A stretch of 64,000 nucleotides of DNA, taken from assembly GCF_002906255.1 (NCBI RefSeq), contig NZ_POTC01000005.1:1-64000 (forward strand), in the 5' to 3' direction. Shown here piece by piece: positions 25,626 through 34,902 of this stretch. This DNA is from Novacetimonas maltaceti (GTDB lineage: Bacteria > Pseudomonadota > Alphaproteobacteria > Acetobacterales > Acetobacteraceae). The notes under the pieces were generated by a model. The model did not search any database. It was not told the DNA's origin and was given only the letters and a program-made list of their open reading frames with translations. How positions within the stretch are numbered: the first letter of the stretch is position 1; each line of letters starts with the position of its first letter. Position numbers and translations under genes: made by a program.

Positions 25626-28199
25626 ATGGCGTCCGATCCATCCCCCCAGCACCCGCTTTTCCCCGCCGGCCTGTTCGCGCCCGGCCTTTCCTCCCCCGAG
25701 GAGGGACTGCCCGTGGCCGAGGCCCTGCCCCGCCTGCGCACGGCCCTCCATGACGGCAGCAACGCGGTGCTGGTCGCCCCGCCCGGCGCGGGCAAGACGA
25801 CGCTGGTGCCGCTGGCGCTGCTGGCCGCCCCGTGGCGCGGCGACGGGCGCATCGTGATGCTGGAGCCACGCCGCCTTGCCGCGCGCGCCGCCGCACGACG
25901 GATGGCCGACCTGATCGGGGAAGAACCCGGCGGGCTGATCGGCTATCGCACGCGACTGGATGGCGCATCCTCCACCGCCACGCGAATCGAGGTCGTGACC
26001 GAAGGGCTGCTGGTGCGCCGCCTGCTGTCGGACCCGACGCTCGACGGCGTGGCGTGCGTCATCTTCGATGAAATCCACGAACGCTCCGTCGATGCGGACA
26101 TGGCGCTGGCCTTCTGCCTTGACCTGCAACGCGAACTGCGCCCCGACCTGCGGCTGGTGGCGATGTCGGCCACGACCGACGCCGCCACCCTGTCGCAGCG
26201 CATGGACGCCCCCGTCATCGAAAGCGCCGGGCGGATGTTCCCGGTCGATGTCCGCCACGCGCGCCACGACATCGCGCACCTGCGCGACCTGCCCGACGCC
26301 ATGGCGCGCGCCATCCGCACGGCGCTGGCGGAGGAAGAGGGCGATATCCTCGCCTTCCTGCCCGGCGTGGGCGAAATCCGCCGCACGCAGGCCGCGCTGG
26401 CGGATGTCGGGGCCGAAGTGCTGCCGCTTTATGGCGAACTGCCGCCGGGAGAGCAGGATTATGTCCTGCGCCCGGACACGAAGGGCGGACGGCGGGTGAT
26501 CCTGTCCACCTCCATCGCGGAGACGTCGCTGACGGTGCCGGGCGTGCGCATCGTCATTGATGGCGGGTTCCGCCGCACGCCGCGCCTTGATGTCGGCACC
26601 GGCCTGACGAAGCTGGAGACGGCGCGCATCTCCCGCGCGGCGGCGACCCAGCGCGCGGGCCGCGCGGGGCGCGAGGCACCGGGGATTGCAATCCGCCTGT
26701 GGAGCGAGACGACCACCCGCGCCATGCCCCCCCACGACCGGCCCGAGATCATGGAGGCCGAACTGACGGGCCTGCGGCTGGACACGGCGGCATGGCAGGC
26801 GGCGATGGGGACCCTGCCTGCCGACCTGCCCTTTGCCGACACGCCCCCCAATGGCGCGTTCGAGGCGGCGCGCAGCCTGCTCATCGCCCTTGGCGCCCTG
26901 TCGGATGACGGGCGGATCACGCAGGCGGGCGTGCAGATGGCGCAACTGGGGTCGCATCCACGCCTTGCGGCGATGATGCTGGCCGCCCGCACCCCGGACG
27001 AGGCCGCGCTGGCCGCCGACCTTGCCGCCCTGCTGGAGGAACGCGACCCGCTGCGCCCGCGCCCGTCGGGCCGGGGGCCGGGCGGCAACATCGTCCCGCC
27101 CGCCGATATCCGCCTGCGCCTCGACCTGATCGCGGGGGGGGACCATCCCGCCGCCGACCGGGGCGCCCTGTCGCGCATCCGCCAGGCGGCGCGGCAGTAC
27201 CGGCGCCGCATGGGGATCGGGCGCGACGTGGTGGCGCGGGGCGACTGCGCTGCCTTGGTGGCGGCGGCCTTCCCCGACCGCATCGCACAGCGGCGCGGCG
27301 ATGTCGGCACGTTCCGCCTGTCGGGCGGGGGCAGCGCCCGGATGGGCAAGACCGACACACTGGCCTCCGCATCGCTGCTGGCGGTGGCGGGGATGCATGT
27401 GCGCACGGCCTGTGAAATCCGCCTTGCCGCGCCGCTGGACCCCGACAACCTGCCCGACAGCGTGCTGGCGCGCGCGCATGAACAGGTGGAGACCACCATC
27501 GACCCGGCCACCGGCGCGGTCATGGCCCGGCGCAGGCTGCGACTGGGCGCGCTGGTGCTGCGCGATCGCACGGTCACGGCGGACGCAACCGAGGTGGCGG
27601 ACCTGCTGCTGCGGCAGGTGGGGCAGAACCTGGCCGCCGCGTTCGAATGGACGGATGCGTGCCGGCAGTTGCAGGCCCGCGTCGCATGGGCCCGCGACGT
27701 GCTGGCGCGCACCGACCTGCCGGATATTTCCGACGCGGCGCTGGCCGCCGATGTGGAAGGGTGGCTGGGCGCATGGGTCGGCGGGATATCGCGCATGAGC
27801 GAGATCCGCGCCCTCGACCTGCTGGCGGTGCTGCGCGCGACGATCCCGCATGATGCCCTGCGCTGGCTGGACCGGACATTGCCCCCCGCGCTTGAACTGC
27901 CGGGGGGACGGGTGGCGATCGACTACCTCCAGCCGGTACCGCTGGCCTCCGCGCGGGCGCAGACCTTCTACGGACAGTGCGAGACGCCGAAACTGGCGGA
28001 CGGGCGCATCGGGTTGCGCATCGCGCTGCTGTCGCCCGCCGGGCGGCCACAGGCGATCACCGCCGACCTGGCCGGGTTCTGGGCCGGGTCATGGGCGGAC
28101 ATGCGCCGTGACATGCGCGGGCGCTATCCCCGCCATGACTGGCCCGAAGACCCGGCGCATGCGCAGCCTTCGCAACGCCCGGCGCGGCGGGGGACATGA
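25626..28199 (+). CDS. hrpB: ATP-dependent helicase HrpB
   Basis: HrpB is a DEAH-type helicase. Motifs in order are GAGKTT (Walker A), IFDEIHERS (Walker B, DEIH), MSATTDA (motif III), TSIAETSLTVPG (motif V) and QRAGRAGREAPG (motif VI), followed by the HrpB-specific C-terminal domain. The start MASDPSPQ is provisional because no strong ribosome-binding site is seen. It is divergent from the DsbD gene. Confidence 0.93.
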   Translation: MASDPSPQHPLFPAGLFAPGLSSPEEGLPVAEALPRLRTALHDGSNAVLVAPPGAGKTTLVPLALLAAPWRGDGRIVMLEPRRLAARAAARRMADLIGEEPGGLIGYRTRLDGASSTATRIEVVTEGLLVRRLLSDPTLDGVACVIFDEIHERSVDADMALAFCLDLQRELRPDLRLVAMSATTDAATLSQRMDAPVIESAGRMFPVDVRHARHDIAHLRDLPDAMARAIRTALAEEEGDILAFLPGVGEIRRTQAALADVGAEVLPLYGELPPGEQDYVLRPDTKGGRRVILSTSIAETSLTVPGVRIVIDGGFRRTPRLDVGTGLTKLETARISRAAATQRAGRAGREAPGIAIRLWSETTTRAMPPHDRPEIMEAELTGLRLDTAAWQAAMGTLPADLPFADTPPNGAFEAARSLLIALGALSDDGRITQAGVQMAQLGSHPRLAAMMLAARTPDEAALAADLAALLEERDPLRPRPSGRGPGGNIVPPADIRLRLDLIAGGDHPAADRGALSRIRQAARQYRRRMGIGRDVVARGDCAALVAAAFPDRIAQRRGDVGTFRLSGGGSARMGKTDTLASASLLAVAGMHVRTACEIRLAAPLDPDNLPDSVLARAHEQVETTIDPATGAVMARRRLRLGALVLRDRTVTADATEVADLLLRQVGQNLAAAFEWTDACRQLQARVAWARDVLARTDLPDISDAALAADVEGWLGAWVGGISRMSEIRALDLLAVLRATIPHDALRWLDRTLPPALELPGGRVAIDYLQPVPLASARAQTFYGQCETPKLADGRIGLRIALLSPAGRPQAITADLAGFWAGSWADMRRDMRGRYPRHDWPEDPAHAQPSQRPARRGT

Positions 28200-28346
28200 T
28201 ACGGGAAAGGCAGGACCGGGAACGTGACATGAACGCCGCAGTGGACAATCATTTGCCACAGCGTCGCCACACATCATGGCATTGCCTTTTTTTTCGCCTA
28301 TCATCACGGCCATACGAGTAATCCTGCTCTTTTCGACCCGTTACGG

Positions 28347-29504
28347 ATGCACATGGCCCGCCGTCTTTCCCGCCTGTCTGTCATCGCGCCGCTGGCGCTG
28401 GCCTGTGTGCTGCCGTCCCGCCATGGCGCACGGGCGCAGGATGCCGCGCCCGTGGCCGCAGCCCCCCCGCCCGCAGCGCCATCGCTGTTCGCGCCGCCCG
28501 TGCCACCCGTGGTGTCCTCCGGCCCGCTGACCTTCGCGCCGCTGGTGCGGATGGTGGGAGCCGCGGTCGTGAACATCGCCGTCACCCAGGACGTGCACGG
28601 ACAACGCAACGGGCAGCGCGTGCTGCCGAGTGTCCGGGGCACCCCGTTCGAGCACAAATTCCGCGAACGCATGCGTTCACATGGGGAGGAGATGCTGGGC
28701 GCGGGATCGGGATTCGTGATCGACCCGGACGGGATCATCGTCACCAACACGCATGTCGTGGGGGATGCGGACCATATTACCGTCTCGCTCGTCGATGGGA
28801 CGGAACTGCCCGCGCACCTGATCGGCAGCGACGACCTGACGGATATCGCCGTCATCAAGGTGCAGCCACCGCATCCCCTGCCCTTCGTGCGGTGGGGTGA
28901 CAGCAGGCTGGTGAATATCGGCGACTGGATCATGGCGGCGGGCAACCCGTTCGGGCTGGGGTCATCGGTGACGGCGGGCATCGTCTCCGCCCGGGGACGC
29001 GATATCGGCACCAGCCCGTTCGATGACTTCCTCCAACTCGACGCGCCGATCAATCCGGGCAATTCGGGCGGGCCGTCCTTCAACCTCAGCGGGCAGGTGG
29101 TCGCGCTCAATACGGCCATCGTCTCGCCCACCGGCGGGTCGGTGGGGATCGGTTTCGGCATCCCGTCGGAAATCGTCGCCCCCATTGTCGAGGAACTGCG
29201 CCGCAACGGGCATATCGACCGCGGCTGGCTGGGCGTGACCCTGACGGATGGCGGCGACACCCATGTGCCGGGGGTGGAGATCGTGGGCATCGACCGTGGC
29301 GGCCCGGCCATGAAGGCGGGGCTGCATATCGGCGATTACATCACCGCCGTGAATGGCGAACCCATCGACAGTTCGCGCATGCTGATCCGCTCCATCGCGG
29401 CGAAACGCCCGGCCTCCACCGTCATGCTGCACATCCGCCGCCATCGCGAGGCGCTGAGCATCCCGGCCACCGTCGGCTTCCGGCCGGATGATACGGATGA
29501 CTGA
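28347..29504 (+). CDS. Trypsin-like periplasmic serine protease, HtrA/Deg family
   Basis: The 385-residue protein has a signal peptide, a trypsin-like domain and one C-terminal PDZ domain, so it is DegS-like in size but secreted. The catalytic triad is visible: His in VTNTHVVGD, Asp in DDLTDIAVIK, Ser in NPGNSGGPSF. The PDZ domain includes GGPAMKAGLHIGDYITAVNG. It probably degrades or senses misfolded envelope proteins. Two ATGs (28347, 28353) are possible starts. Normal GC content ends at its stop codon. Confidence 0.92.
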   Translation: MHMARRLSRLSVIAPLALACVLPSRHGARAQDAAPVAAAPPPAAPSLFAPPVPPVVSSGPLTFAPLVRMVGAAVVNIAVTQDVHGQRNGQRVLPSVRGTPFEHKFRERMRSHGEEMLGAGSGFVIDPDGIIVTNTHVVGDADHITVSLVDGTELPAHLIGSDDLTDIAVIKVQPPHPLPFVRWGDSRLVNIGDWIMAAGNPFGLGSSVTAGIVSARGRDIGTSPFDDFLQLDAPINPGNSGGPSFNLSGQVVALNTAIVSPTGGSVGIGFGIPSEIVAPIVEELRRNGHIDRGWLGVTLTDGGDTHVPGVEIVGIDRGGPAMKAGLHIGDYITAVNGEPIDSSRMLIRSIAAKRPASTVMLHIRRHREALSIPATVGFRPDDTDD

Positions 29505-29556
29505 GTGGGGTGTTTTTGATGGCGAACAGCCTGAGGAAGCGCACTGCCTGTTACAA

Positions 29557-29646
29557 GGTAAAATGAACCGGAAGCAGATATTCATTCTGGTAAAATTCCA
29601 AATGGCCTGACTCTCTTTTGACGCCATTCCCATTTGGCTGGTAAAA
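29557..29646. repeat. Short direct and inverted repeats upstream of the orphan gene
   Basis: CTGGTAAAA occurs at 29587-29595 and 29638-29646, and the core GGTAAAA also at 29557-29563. Between the two full copies, CCAAATGG (29598-29605) pairs with CCATTTGG (29630-29637). The arrangement looks like an operator, or the remnant of an insertion edge; nothing in the window shows which. Confidence 0.5.
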
Positions 29647-29727
29647 CTTCAGAAGCTGACGCTCTTCGGCGCACGCAGAATTACAGCAAGTATTGACACG
29701 GATTGAAAGATCGTGCGGATTACATAG

Positions 29728-31200
29728 ATGCAACCATTTGCAACCGAATTTCCTGTTAAACACTCAGAAAATAAAGCGGCCTTCCCTGCTGAAGTAGTCG
29801 CCTGGATCAAGGGGATACGGAACAGCGAGGTCCTGACGGCGGCATCTGAACGCGAGTTTGATGGCGAAAACGTTTATCTTGTCGCTGGGTCTGGTGAAGA
29901 ACTGCGGATGCGGGCCCTTAAGCACGAAAGTGACTGGGTGGCGATTGGGTTCCAGCATGACATGCCAGACGATCAAGGCCGCATCTGGCGTACGGAAGCG
30001 GTACTTCGGCGCAGTAAAGACGATACAGACCAAGACCTCATCCGGTTTAGGACCCAGTGCCTAGCAAAGCGCCCCGGCGCATTTTTGGAAACGCCTAAAA
30101 AACCATATCTCGTAAAAGCGCTTCTGAAAGACAACTGGGGAGGTTTCGACAAAGACATCGAAGTCTGCGATGAACCACTATGGCTTGAGGACAACGGCGA
30201 CGATCTAGCGTTGGCCAAACTTATCTTAGATGGCCATGCTACCAAATGGTTACCTGTAGTATATGTATCAGCCACCGGAAGGAACCGATGGCGTCTTACT
30301 GAAGATCAGATTAATAAACTCGCTTACGATCTCGGTGGTGTCGCTCATGTCGTAGTAGAACCGAGCAGAAATTTCTCAATCCGTCTGAAAGACGCCAGTG
30401 ACGGTCGGAACGTTTATAATGGTGCGCTAGGCATCGCGATGCCGCATCACGGTTTCATCCGTAAATTCTTTCTTGGACGTCAGTTCGGAGAAGTCACCGA
30501 CATTACCGAAATCGTCCGGAGCACCGCCACTCGGTTGCGAGGGTTCATGCCTTCGGTAGGATGGGATTGGACCGAGTTGCAAGAGCATGCGCTAAGAGAT
30601 CAGCGCACTGCCCTTCGCGATGCAATTTCTCAAGGCGAAGCAGATCAGCTTTTCGATGATTTCACCAAGCAATTAAGTGACTTACAGGAAGAAAACCGGA
30701 GACTGACAGAGCAGCTGAATTCGCAGGCTGTCATAGACATCACTAAGGAAGAACAGGATTCAGGCATATTCCGAAGCATTGGTAAGGAAATCTACCCTGG
30801 CGAAATTACGGATCGACTTCGCTTGGCGGCACAGACTGCCCTGTCAGTTGCCGAGGCTAATGGCATCGACGACCGTACGACTGCTGTGTGGAAAAAAATA
30901 CTCAACCACGTCCGGCGCTCACCTGCGCTAGACGAACTGCTTGCCGACATTAGACGCGCAACGAAAGATCCCAAGCGAATGGCAGATGCGCTTACGTCAC
31001 TTTTGCAACGTCACGGATACCATGCCAAGTCGGAAAACAAACACATTCGACTAGAACCCGATGAGGGCTATGAGGGGCTACAGAATCTTACCCTCCCGAA
31101 AACGCCTAGCGATCTCCGCGCTACCATGAACCAGCGTAAGCAGATCGAGCGAACACTGGGAATTAACAAAATTCCACAAAATGTGGATACAGAAAGTTAA
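29728..31200 (+). CDS. Unrecognised 490-residue protein, probably horizontally acquired
   Basis: I do not recognise this gene. It is much richer in A/T than its neighbours, with AT-rich flanks, which points to transfer. The protein is soluble with no signal or membrane segment. Visible parts: a mixed alpha/beta N-terminal half with LPVVYVSATGRNRW (175-188), LAYDLGGVAHVVVEPSRNFS (198-217) and NVYNGALGIAMP (228-239); a probable coiled coil at about 298-335; a helical region; and a C-terminal module at about 415-480 (LLQRHGYHAKSENKHIRLEP, LTLPKTPSDLRATMN) that resembles HicA/dsRBD-like folds. It stands alone, between htrA and a two-component system. Confidence 0.85.
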   Translation: MQPFATEFPVKHSENKAAFPAEVVAWIKGIRNSEVLTAASEREFDGENVYLVAGSGEELRMRALKHESDWVAIGFQHDMPDDQGRIWRTEAVLRRSKDDTDQDLIRFRTQCLAKRPGAFLETPKKPYLVKALLKDNWGGFDKDIEVCDEPLWLEDNGDDLALAKLILDGHATKWLPVVYVSATGRNRWRLTEDQINKLAYDLGGVAHVVVEPSRNFSIRLKDASDGRNVYNGALGIAMPHHGFIRKFFLGRQFGEVTDITEIVRSTATRLRGFMPSVGWDWTELQEHALRDQRTALRDAISQGEADQLFDDFTKQLSDLQEENRRLTEQLNSQAVIDITKEEQDSGIFRSIGKEIYPGEITDRLRLAAQTALSVAEANGIDDRTTAVWKKILNHVRRSPALDELLADIRRATKDPKRMADALTSLLQRHGYHAKSENKHIRLEPDEGYEGLQNLTLPKTPSDLRATMNQRKQIERTLGINKIPQNVDTES

Positions 31201-31437
31201 AATAAGGCATGAAAATTTCCACTGCAATTAACCCAAATTAAGTTTCGAATACTACAATACCATTCTAGAAATATTATTTATATATCCCTATCTCTGGCAA
31301 GAAAGTAAAAACTCCCCCTTAACGCCACGGCCACCACTTCACATGTAACATCGGTAATGTCGTCGTGGCGCATCTGCTCTGGCCTTGTTGCGCGACGGGC
31401 GTAGAATGATGTCTGGACTGCCGATCAGTGAGGTAAC

Positions 31438-32118
31438 GTGCATATTCTTGTGGTGGAAGACGATCCGACGGTTCGCAATTTCGTGGCCAAGGGCCTGCGT
31501 GAGGCAGGACACCTGACCGAACTGACCGACAATGGCAAGGACGGCCTGTTCCTTGCGGTGAGCGAGAAATTCGACCTCATCATCCTTGACCGGATGCTGC
31601 CGGGGGGGATCGACGGGTTGCGCCTGCTGGAGACGATCCGCGCACAGAACAACACGACACCCGTGCTCCTGCTTTCGGCACTGGCAGATGTGGATGACCG
31701 CGTGCAGGGCCTCAAGGCGGGGGGCGACGACTATGTGACCAAGCCGTTCGCGTTCAGCGAACTGCTCGCCCGGGTGGAGGCGCTCGGCCGGCGCGGGCGC
31801 ACCGAACAGGCGCCGCAGACCAAACTGGTCGTCGCGGACCTGGAGATCGACCTGCTGTCGCGCACCGTCCGCCGCGCGGGGCAGCGCATCGACCTGCAAC
31901 CGCGCGAATTCCGGCTGCTGGAATACCTCACCCGCCATGCGGGACAGGTGGTGACGCGGACCATGCTGCTCGAAGGGGTGTGGGATTACCATTTCGACCC
32001 GCAGACCAACGTGATCGACGTCCACGTCTCGCGCCTGCGCCAGAAGGTGGACAAGCCGTTCGGCGTGCCGCTGATCCACACCATCCGCAATGCGGGATAC
32101 ATGCTGCGTGCGGAATGA
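31438..32118 (+). CDS. OmpR/PhoB-family response regulator
   Basis: The receiver domain has the acidic pair VVEDD, the phospho-acceptor Asp51 in IILDRMLPG, and the lysine in DDYVTKPFA. The C-terminal winged helix (LQPREFRLLEYLTRHAGQVVTR, VDVHVSRLRQKVD-like segment) binds DNA. The GTG start at 31438 is preceded by GAGGT. The kinase gene follows 30 bases later, so the two form one operon. The sequence resembles heavy-metal or envelope-stress regulators, but the signal is unknown. Confidence 0.93.
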   Translation: MHILVVEDDPTVRNFVAKGLREAGHLTELTDNGKDGLFLAVSEKFDLIILDRMLPGGIDGLRLLETIRAQNNTTPVLLLSALADVDDRVQGLKAGGDDYVTKPFAFSELLARVEALGRRGRTEQAPQTKLVVADLEIDLLSRTVRRAGQRIDLQPREFRLLEYLTRHAGQVVTRTMLLEGVWDYHFDPQTNVIDVHVSRLRQKVDKPFGVPLIHTIRNAGYMLRAE

Positions 32119-32148
32119 TGCCCCCCATCACGCAGGACAGCACGACGC

Positions 32149-33726
32149 GTGACGGACCTGCCCCTGCACGAAGGCACGTCACGCAGGCCGCGGCTGCGGG
32201 CGTTCCGCTCCGCCAGCCTGCGGTTTTCGCTGGCGTACGGGGTGCTGTTCGCACTGTCGTCCATCCTGTTCATGTCGTTCATCTGGTGGGGGACGATCGG
32301 TTTCCTTGAACGCCAGGTCGAAACCGCGATCAATGCCGATGCCCGCGCCCTTGTCGACCGCTGGGTGCTGGGGGGCGTGCCCACGCTGGCGCTGACGATC
32401 GAGGACCGGCTGGAACAGAACCTCGACGACGACGCGGTGTACATGGTGATCGACCCGGAGGGGAACTACCTCGCGGGGAACGTCTCCTCCTGGCCGGCAA
32501 AGGTGCAGTATACCGACCGCTGGTATTCCCTGCCCGATACGCGCGCGGGCCTGCGGGGACTGGCGGAAATCCACGCCTATCGCCTGCCGGGCACGGAACT
32601 GACCCATACGGCGGGGCAGCTTGACAGCGGATACCGCCTGCTGGTCGGGCGCGACATGCGCGCGCGCACCATCCTGCGGCGACTGCTGACCGATTCCCTT
32701 GTCTGGGCATGGATCATGGTCACGCTTCTTGCCGTCAGCGGGGCGATGCTGGTGCACCGCATCTTCCGTCGCATGGTCAAGACGGTGGCGCGCACCACGT
32801 CCGCCATCGCCCATGGGGACCTCAACCGCCGCATGCCGCTGGTCGGCAATGGCGACGAGATGGACCAGGTGGCCGAGGCCATCAATGAAATGCTCGACCG
32901 GATCGTGCGCCTGATGGATGGCGTGCGCGAAGTCTCCAACTCCATCGCCCATGACCTGCGCACCCCCATCACGCGCGCACGCACGCAGTTGGAGGATGCA
33001 GCCCTGCATGCCCGCGATGCCGACGAACTGCGGGCCGCGATCGAACGCGCGGTCGGCAACCTCGACAACATCACCGCCGTGTTCGAGGCCCTGCTGCGCA
33101 TCGCGCAGATCGAGACCGGGGCGCGTCGTTCCGCCTTTGCCACGTTCGACCTGCGGCCCGTCCTGTTCGATGTCGCGGAACTGTACGAGGCCGTGGCGGA
33201 GGACCATGGGATCCGCCTCGAACTCGACATGGACGAGATCCTGCCCTTTTACGGGGACCGCTCCCTGATCCAGCAGGCGGTGGCGAACCTGCTCGACAAC
33301 GCCATAAAGTTCTCGCCCGAACATTCGACCGTCCACCTTGGCGCCCATATCGCGGCCCCTGTCGCCGGGCGCATGGTCACGCATGCCGGGGGCGCGATGC
33401 TGACGCTGGAAATCCGTGACGAGGGCATCGGCATGACGGACGCGGACATGGAACGCGCCACCGAACGATTCTTCCGCGCGGAAAAGGCACGCAACACGCC
33501 CGGATCGGGGCTGGGGCTGGCGATGGTACGCGCGATCGTGCAGCTACACGGGGGGGAAATCCACCTTGCACGGCATGATCCCGGCCTGTCGGTCCGCCTG
33601 CTCCTGCCGGTCACGTCCTCCGCACTGGCGGAATACGGGTATGATCCGTTCGATGAGGACATGCCAGACATGACGCGAACTTCACAATTCTCCCATCAGC
33701 ACGACACCAACAGTGGCGTAGTATAG
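32149..33726 (+). CDS. Sensor histidine kinase, partner of the preceding regulator
   Basis: The kinase has two membrane helices (about 28-50 and 182-204) bracketing a periplasmic sensor region of about 130 residues, a HAMP linker, and a HisKA domain with His268 in SIAHDLRTPITR. Its ATPase domain has the N box NLLDNAIKFS, G1 box DEGIGM and G2 box GSGLGLAMV. The start is a GTG at 32149. The 525-residue protein is complete. The small exported protein and SIMPL gene that follow may be part of its operon or regulon. Confidence 0.93.
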   Translation: MTDLPLHEGTSRRPRLRAFRSASLRFSLAYGVLFALSSILFMSFIWWGTIGFLERQVETAINADARALVDRWVLGGVPTLALTIEDRLEQNLDDDAVYMVIDPEGNYLAGNVSSWPAKVQYTDRWYSLPDTRAGLRGLAEIHAYRLPGTELTHTAGQLDSGYRLLVGRDMRARTILRRLLTDSLVWAWIMVTLLAVSGAMLVHRIFRRMVKTVARTTSAIAHGDLNRRMPLVGNGDEMDQVAEAINEMLDRIVRLMDGVREVSNSIAHDLRTPITRARTQLEDAALHARDADELRAAIERAVGNLDNITAVFEALLRIAQIETGARRSAFATFDLRPVLFDVAELYEAVAEDHGIRLELDMDEILPFYGDRSLIQQAVANLLDNAIKFSPEHSTVHLGAHIAAPVAGRMVTHAGGAMLTLEIRDEGIGMTDADMERATERFFRAEKARNTPGSGLGLAMVRAIVQLHGGEIHLARHDPGLSVRLLLPVTSSALAEYGYDPFDEDMPDMTRTSQFSHQHDTNSGVV

Positions 33727-33730
33727 GCCC

Positions 33731-34066
33731 ATGAACATCCAACCGGTCACGGTCCCCGCCTTCCTTGTGATGAGCCTGTGCCTGTGTGGTCATTCGTGGC
33801 CCGTGGCAGCCGCGGCCCCCGTCACGCAGGCGCCGCCTTCGCAGGCTGGCGGGGACAGCAACAGGCCGGTCATCATTACCAGCGACACGCCCGCATTCTG
33901 CAATCGCCTGATCGGCATCATTGATGCCTATGGCCCCGGCCTGCCGCATGACATCGACGACCTGCGCGCCCATGGCGCGGACCTGTGCCGGGAGGGGCGG
34001 GTCCGTTCCGGCATCATCCGGCTGCGCCGTGCGCTGGTGGAACTGAAGGAAACCACGCATTCATGA
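33731..34066 (+). CDS. Small exported protein of unknown function
   Basis: The 111-residue protein has a signal peptide (MNIQPVTVPAFLVMSLCLCG...) and a short mature domain with two cysteines (in FCNRLIG and LCREGRV), probably disulfide-bonded in the periplasm, and a helical C-terminus. It starts 4 bases after the kinase stop and its own stop overlaps the next start as ATGA, so it is translated as part of the two-component operon. No family is recognised. Confidence 0.75.
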   Translation: MNIQPVTVPAFLVMSLCLCGHSWPVAAAAPVTQAPPSQAGGDSNRPVIITSDTPAFCNRLIGIIDAYGPGLPHDIDDLRAHGADLCREGRVRSGIIRLRRALVELKETTHS

Positions 34067-34821
34067 CCCATGCCCCGCGACGCGCGCATGTCCGCCCTTT
34101 CCTTCTCTCGCTCCTGATCGGAACCGCAGCCATGGCCGGGATGACAGCCGGGGTCACGCAGGCCCATGCCGCCGATGGCGCCGCCACGACAGCCGAAGCC
34201 CCCCAGACGACGAAGCTGAGGCTGTCGGCCACCGGCACCGTCCATGCGCCGCCTGATGAACTGACGGCCGTCTTCTTCGCCGAATCCTCCGCCCCGACTG
34301 CCGCTGCGGCACAGGGACAGGTGAACGCACAGGTGGACAAGGCGATGGCCGTCGCGCGCGGCGTGACGGGCCTGACGGTCAATGCCGAATCCTATATCGT
34401 GCATCATCAGGAGGCCGACCCCCGCAACAGTCGCCCCGCACAATGGATCGCACGTCAGAGCATCCGCATCAGCGCAACCGACGGCACGATCCTGCTGCCG
34501 CTGCTGGGCCGGATCCAGTCGGACAGCCTGGCGCTGTCACGGCTGGACTGGTCCCTGTCGCGCACGCACCGCACGGCCCTTGTACAGCAGGCGGAAGGAC
34601 TTGCGCTGCGTGAACTGCAGCAGCGCGCGCAGGCGGCGGCAACCGCGCTGGGCCTGAAAATCGCGCGGATCGAGTCGGTCAGCCTGACCGATCAGGACAT
34701 GCCCCCCCCGATGCCGATGATGATGGCCGCGCGCGCCGCCAGCATGCCCGCCCCGCAGGCCCCCGCCGCCGACCAGGATGTCAGCGCGCAGGCGGATGCG
34801 ACCTACATCCTGCGCCCCTGA
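34063..34821 (+). CDS. SIMPL-domain (DUF541) periplasmic protein
   Basis: After a signal peptide ending in TQAHAA, the protein shows the SIMPL/DUF541 opening LRLSATGTVHAPPDEL and the later QRAQAAATALGLKIARIESVSL typical of the family (BP26, YggE). Such proteins are periplasmic, form ring-like multimers, and have been tied to envelope and oxidative stress. The C-terminus is rich in Met, Pro and Ala. Translational coupling to the upstream small gene suggests a shared role with the two-component system. Confidence 0.85.
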   Translation: MTHAPRRAHVRPFLLSLLIGTAAMAGMTAGVTQAHAADGAATTAEAPQTTKLRLSATGTVHAPPDELTAVFFAESSAPTAAAAQGQVNAQVDKAMAVARGVTGLTVNAESYIVHHQEADPRNSRPAQWIARQSIRISATDGTILLPLLGRIQSDSLALSRLDWSLSRTHRTALVQQAEGLALRELQQRAQAAATALGLKIARIESVSLTDQDMPPPMPMMMAARAASMPAPQAPAADQDVSAQADATYILRP

Positions 34822-34836
34822 CGCCCGGACATGAAA

Positions 34837-34869
34837 AAAGCCCGGACCACGTCATGTGATCCGGGCTTT
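34837..34869. terminator. Bidirectional Rho-independent terminator
   Basis: AAAGCCCGGA (34837-34846) pairs with TCCGGGCTTT (34860-34869), with an A run on one side and T on the other. It lies between the convergent SIMPL and infC genes. Confidence 0.8.
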
Positions 34870-34902
34870 CGGATATCCGATCAGGCGTCTGTCACACGCG
34901 CA

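Noticed and set aside
25545-27851. Open frame of 768 codons opposite hrpB
   Set aside because: It is antisense to a complete helicase gene and contains no motif.
29693-29727. TTGACA at 29693 as a -35 box for the orphan gene
   Set aside because: No -10 hexamer lies at a workable distance; the TACATA at 29721 is too far away and touches the start codon.
29551-29763. Minus-strand ORF overlapping the start of the orphan gene
   Set aside because: It is short, lacks a ribosome-binding site, and overlaps the better-supported plus-strand gene and its repeats.
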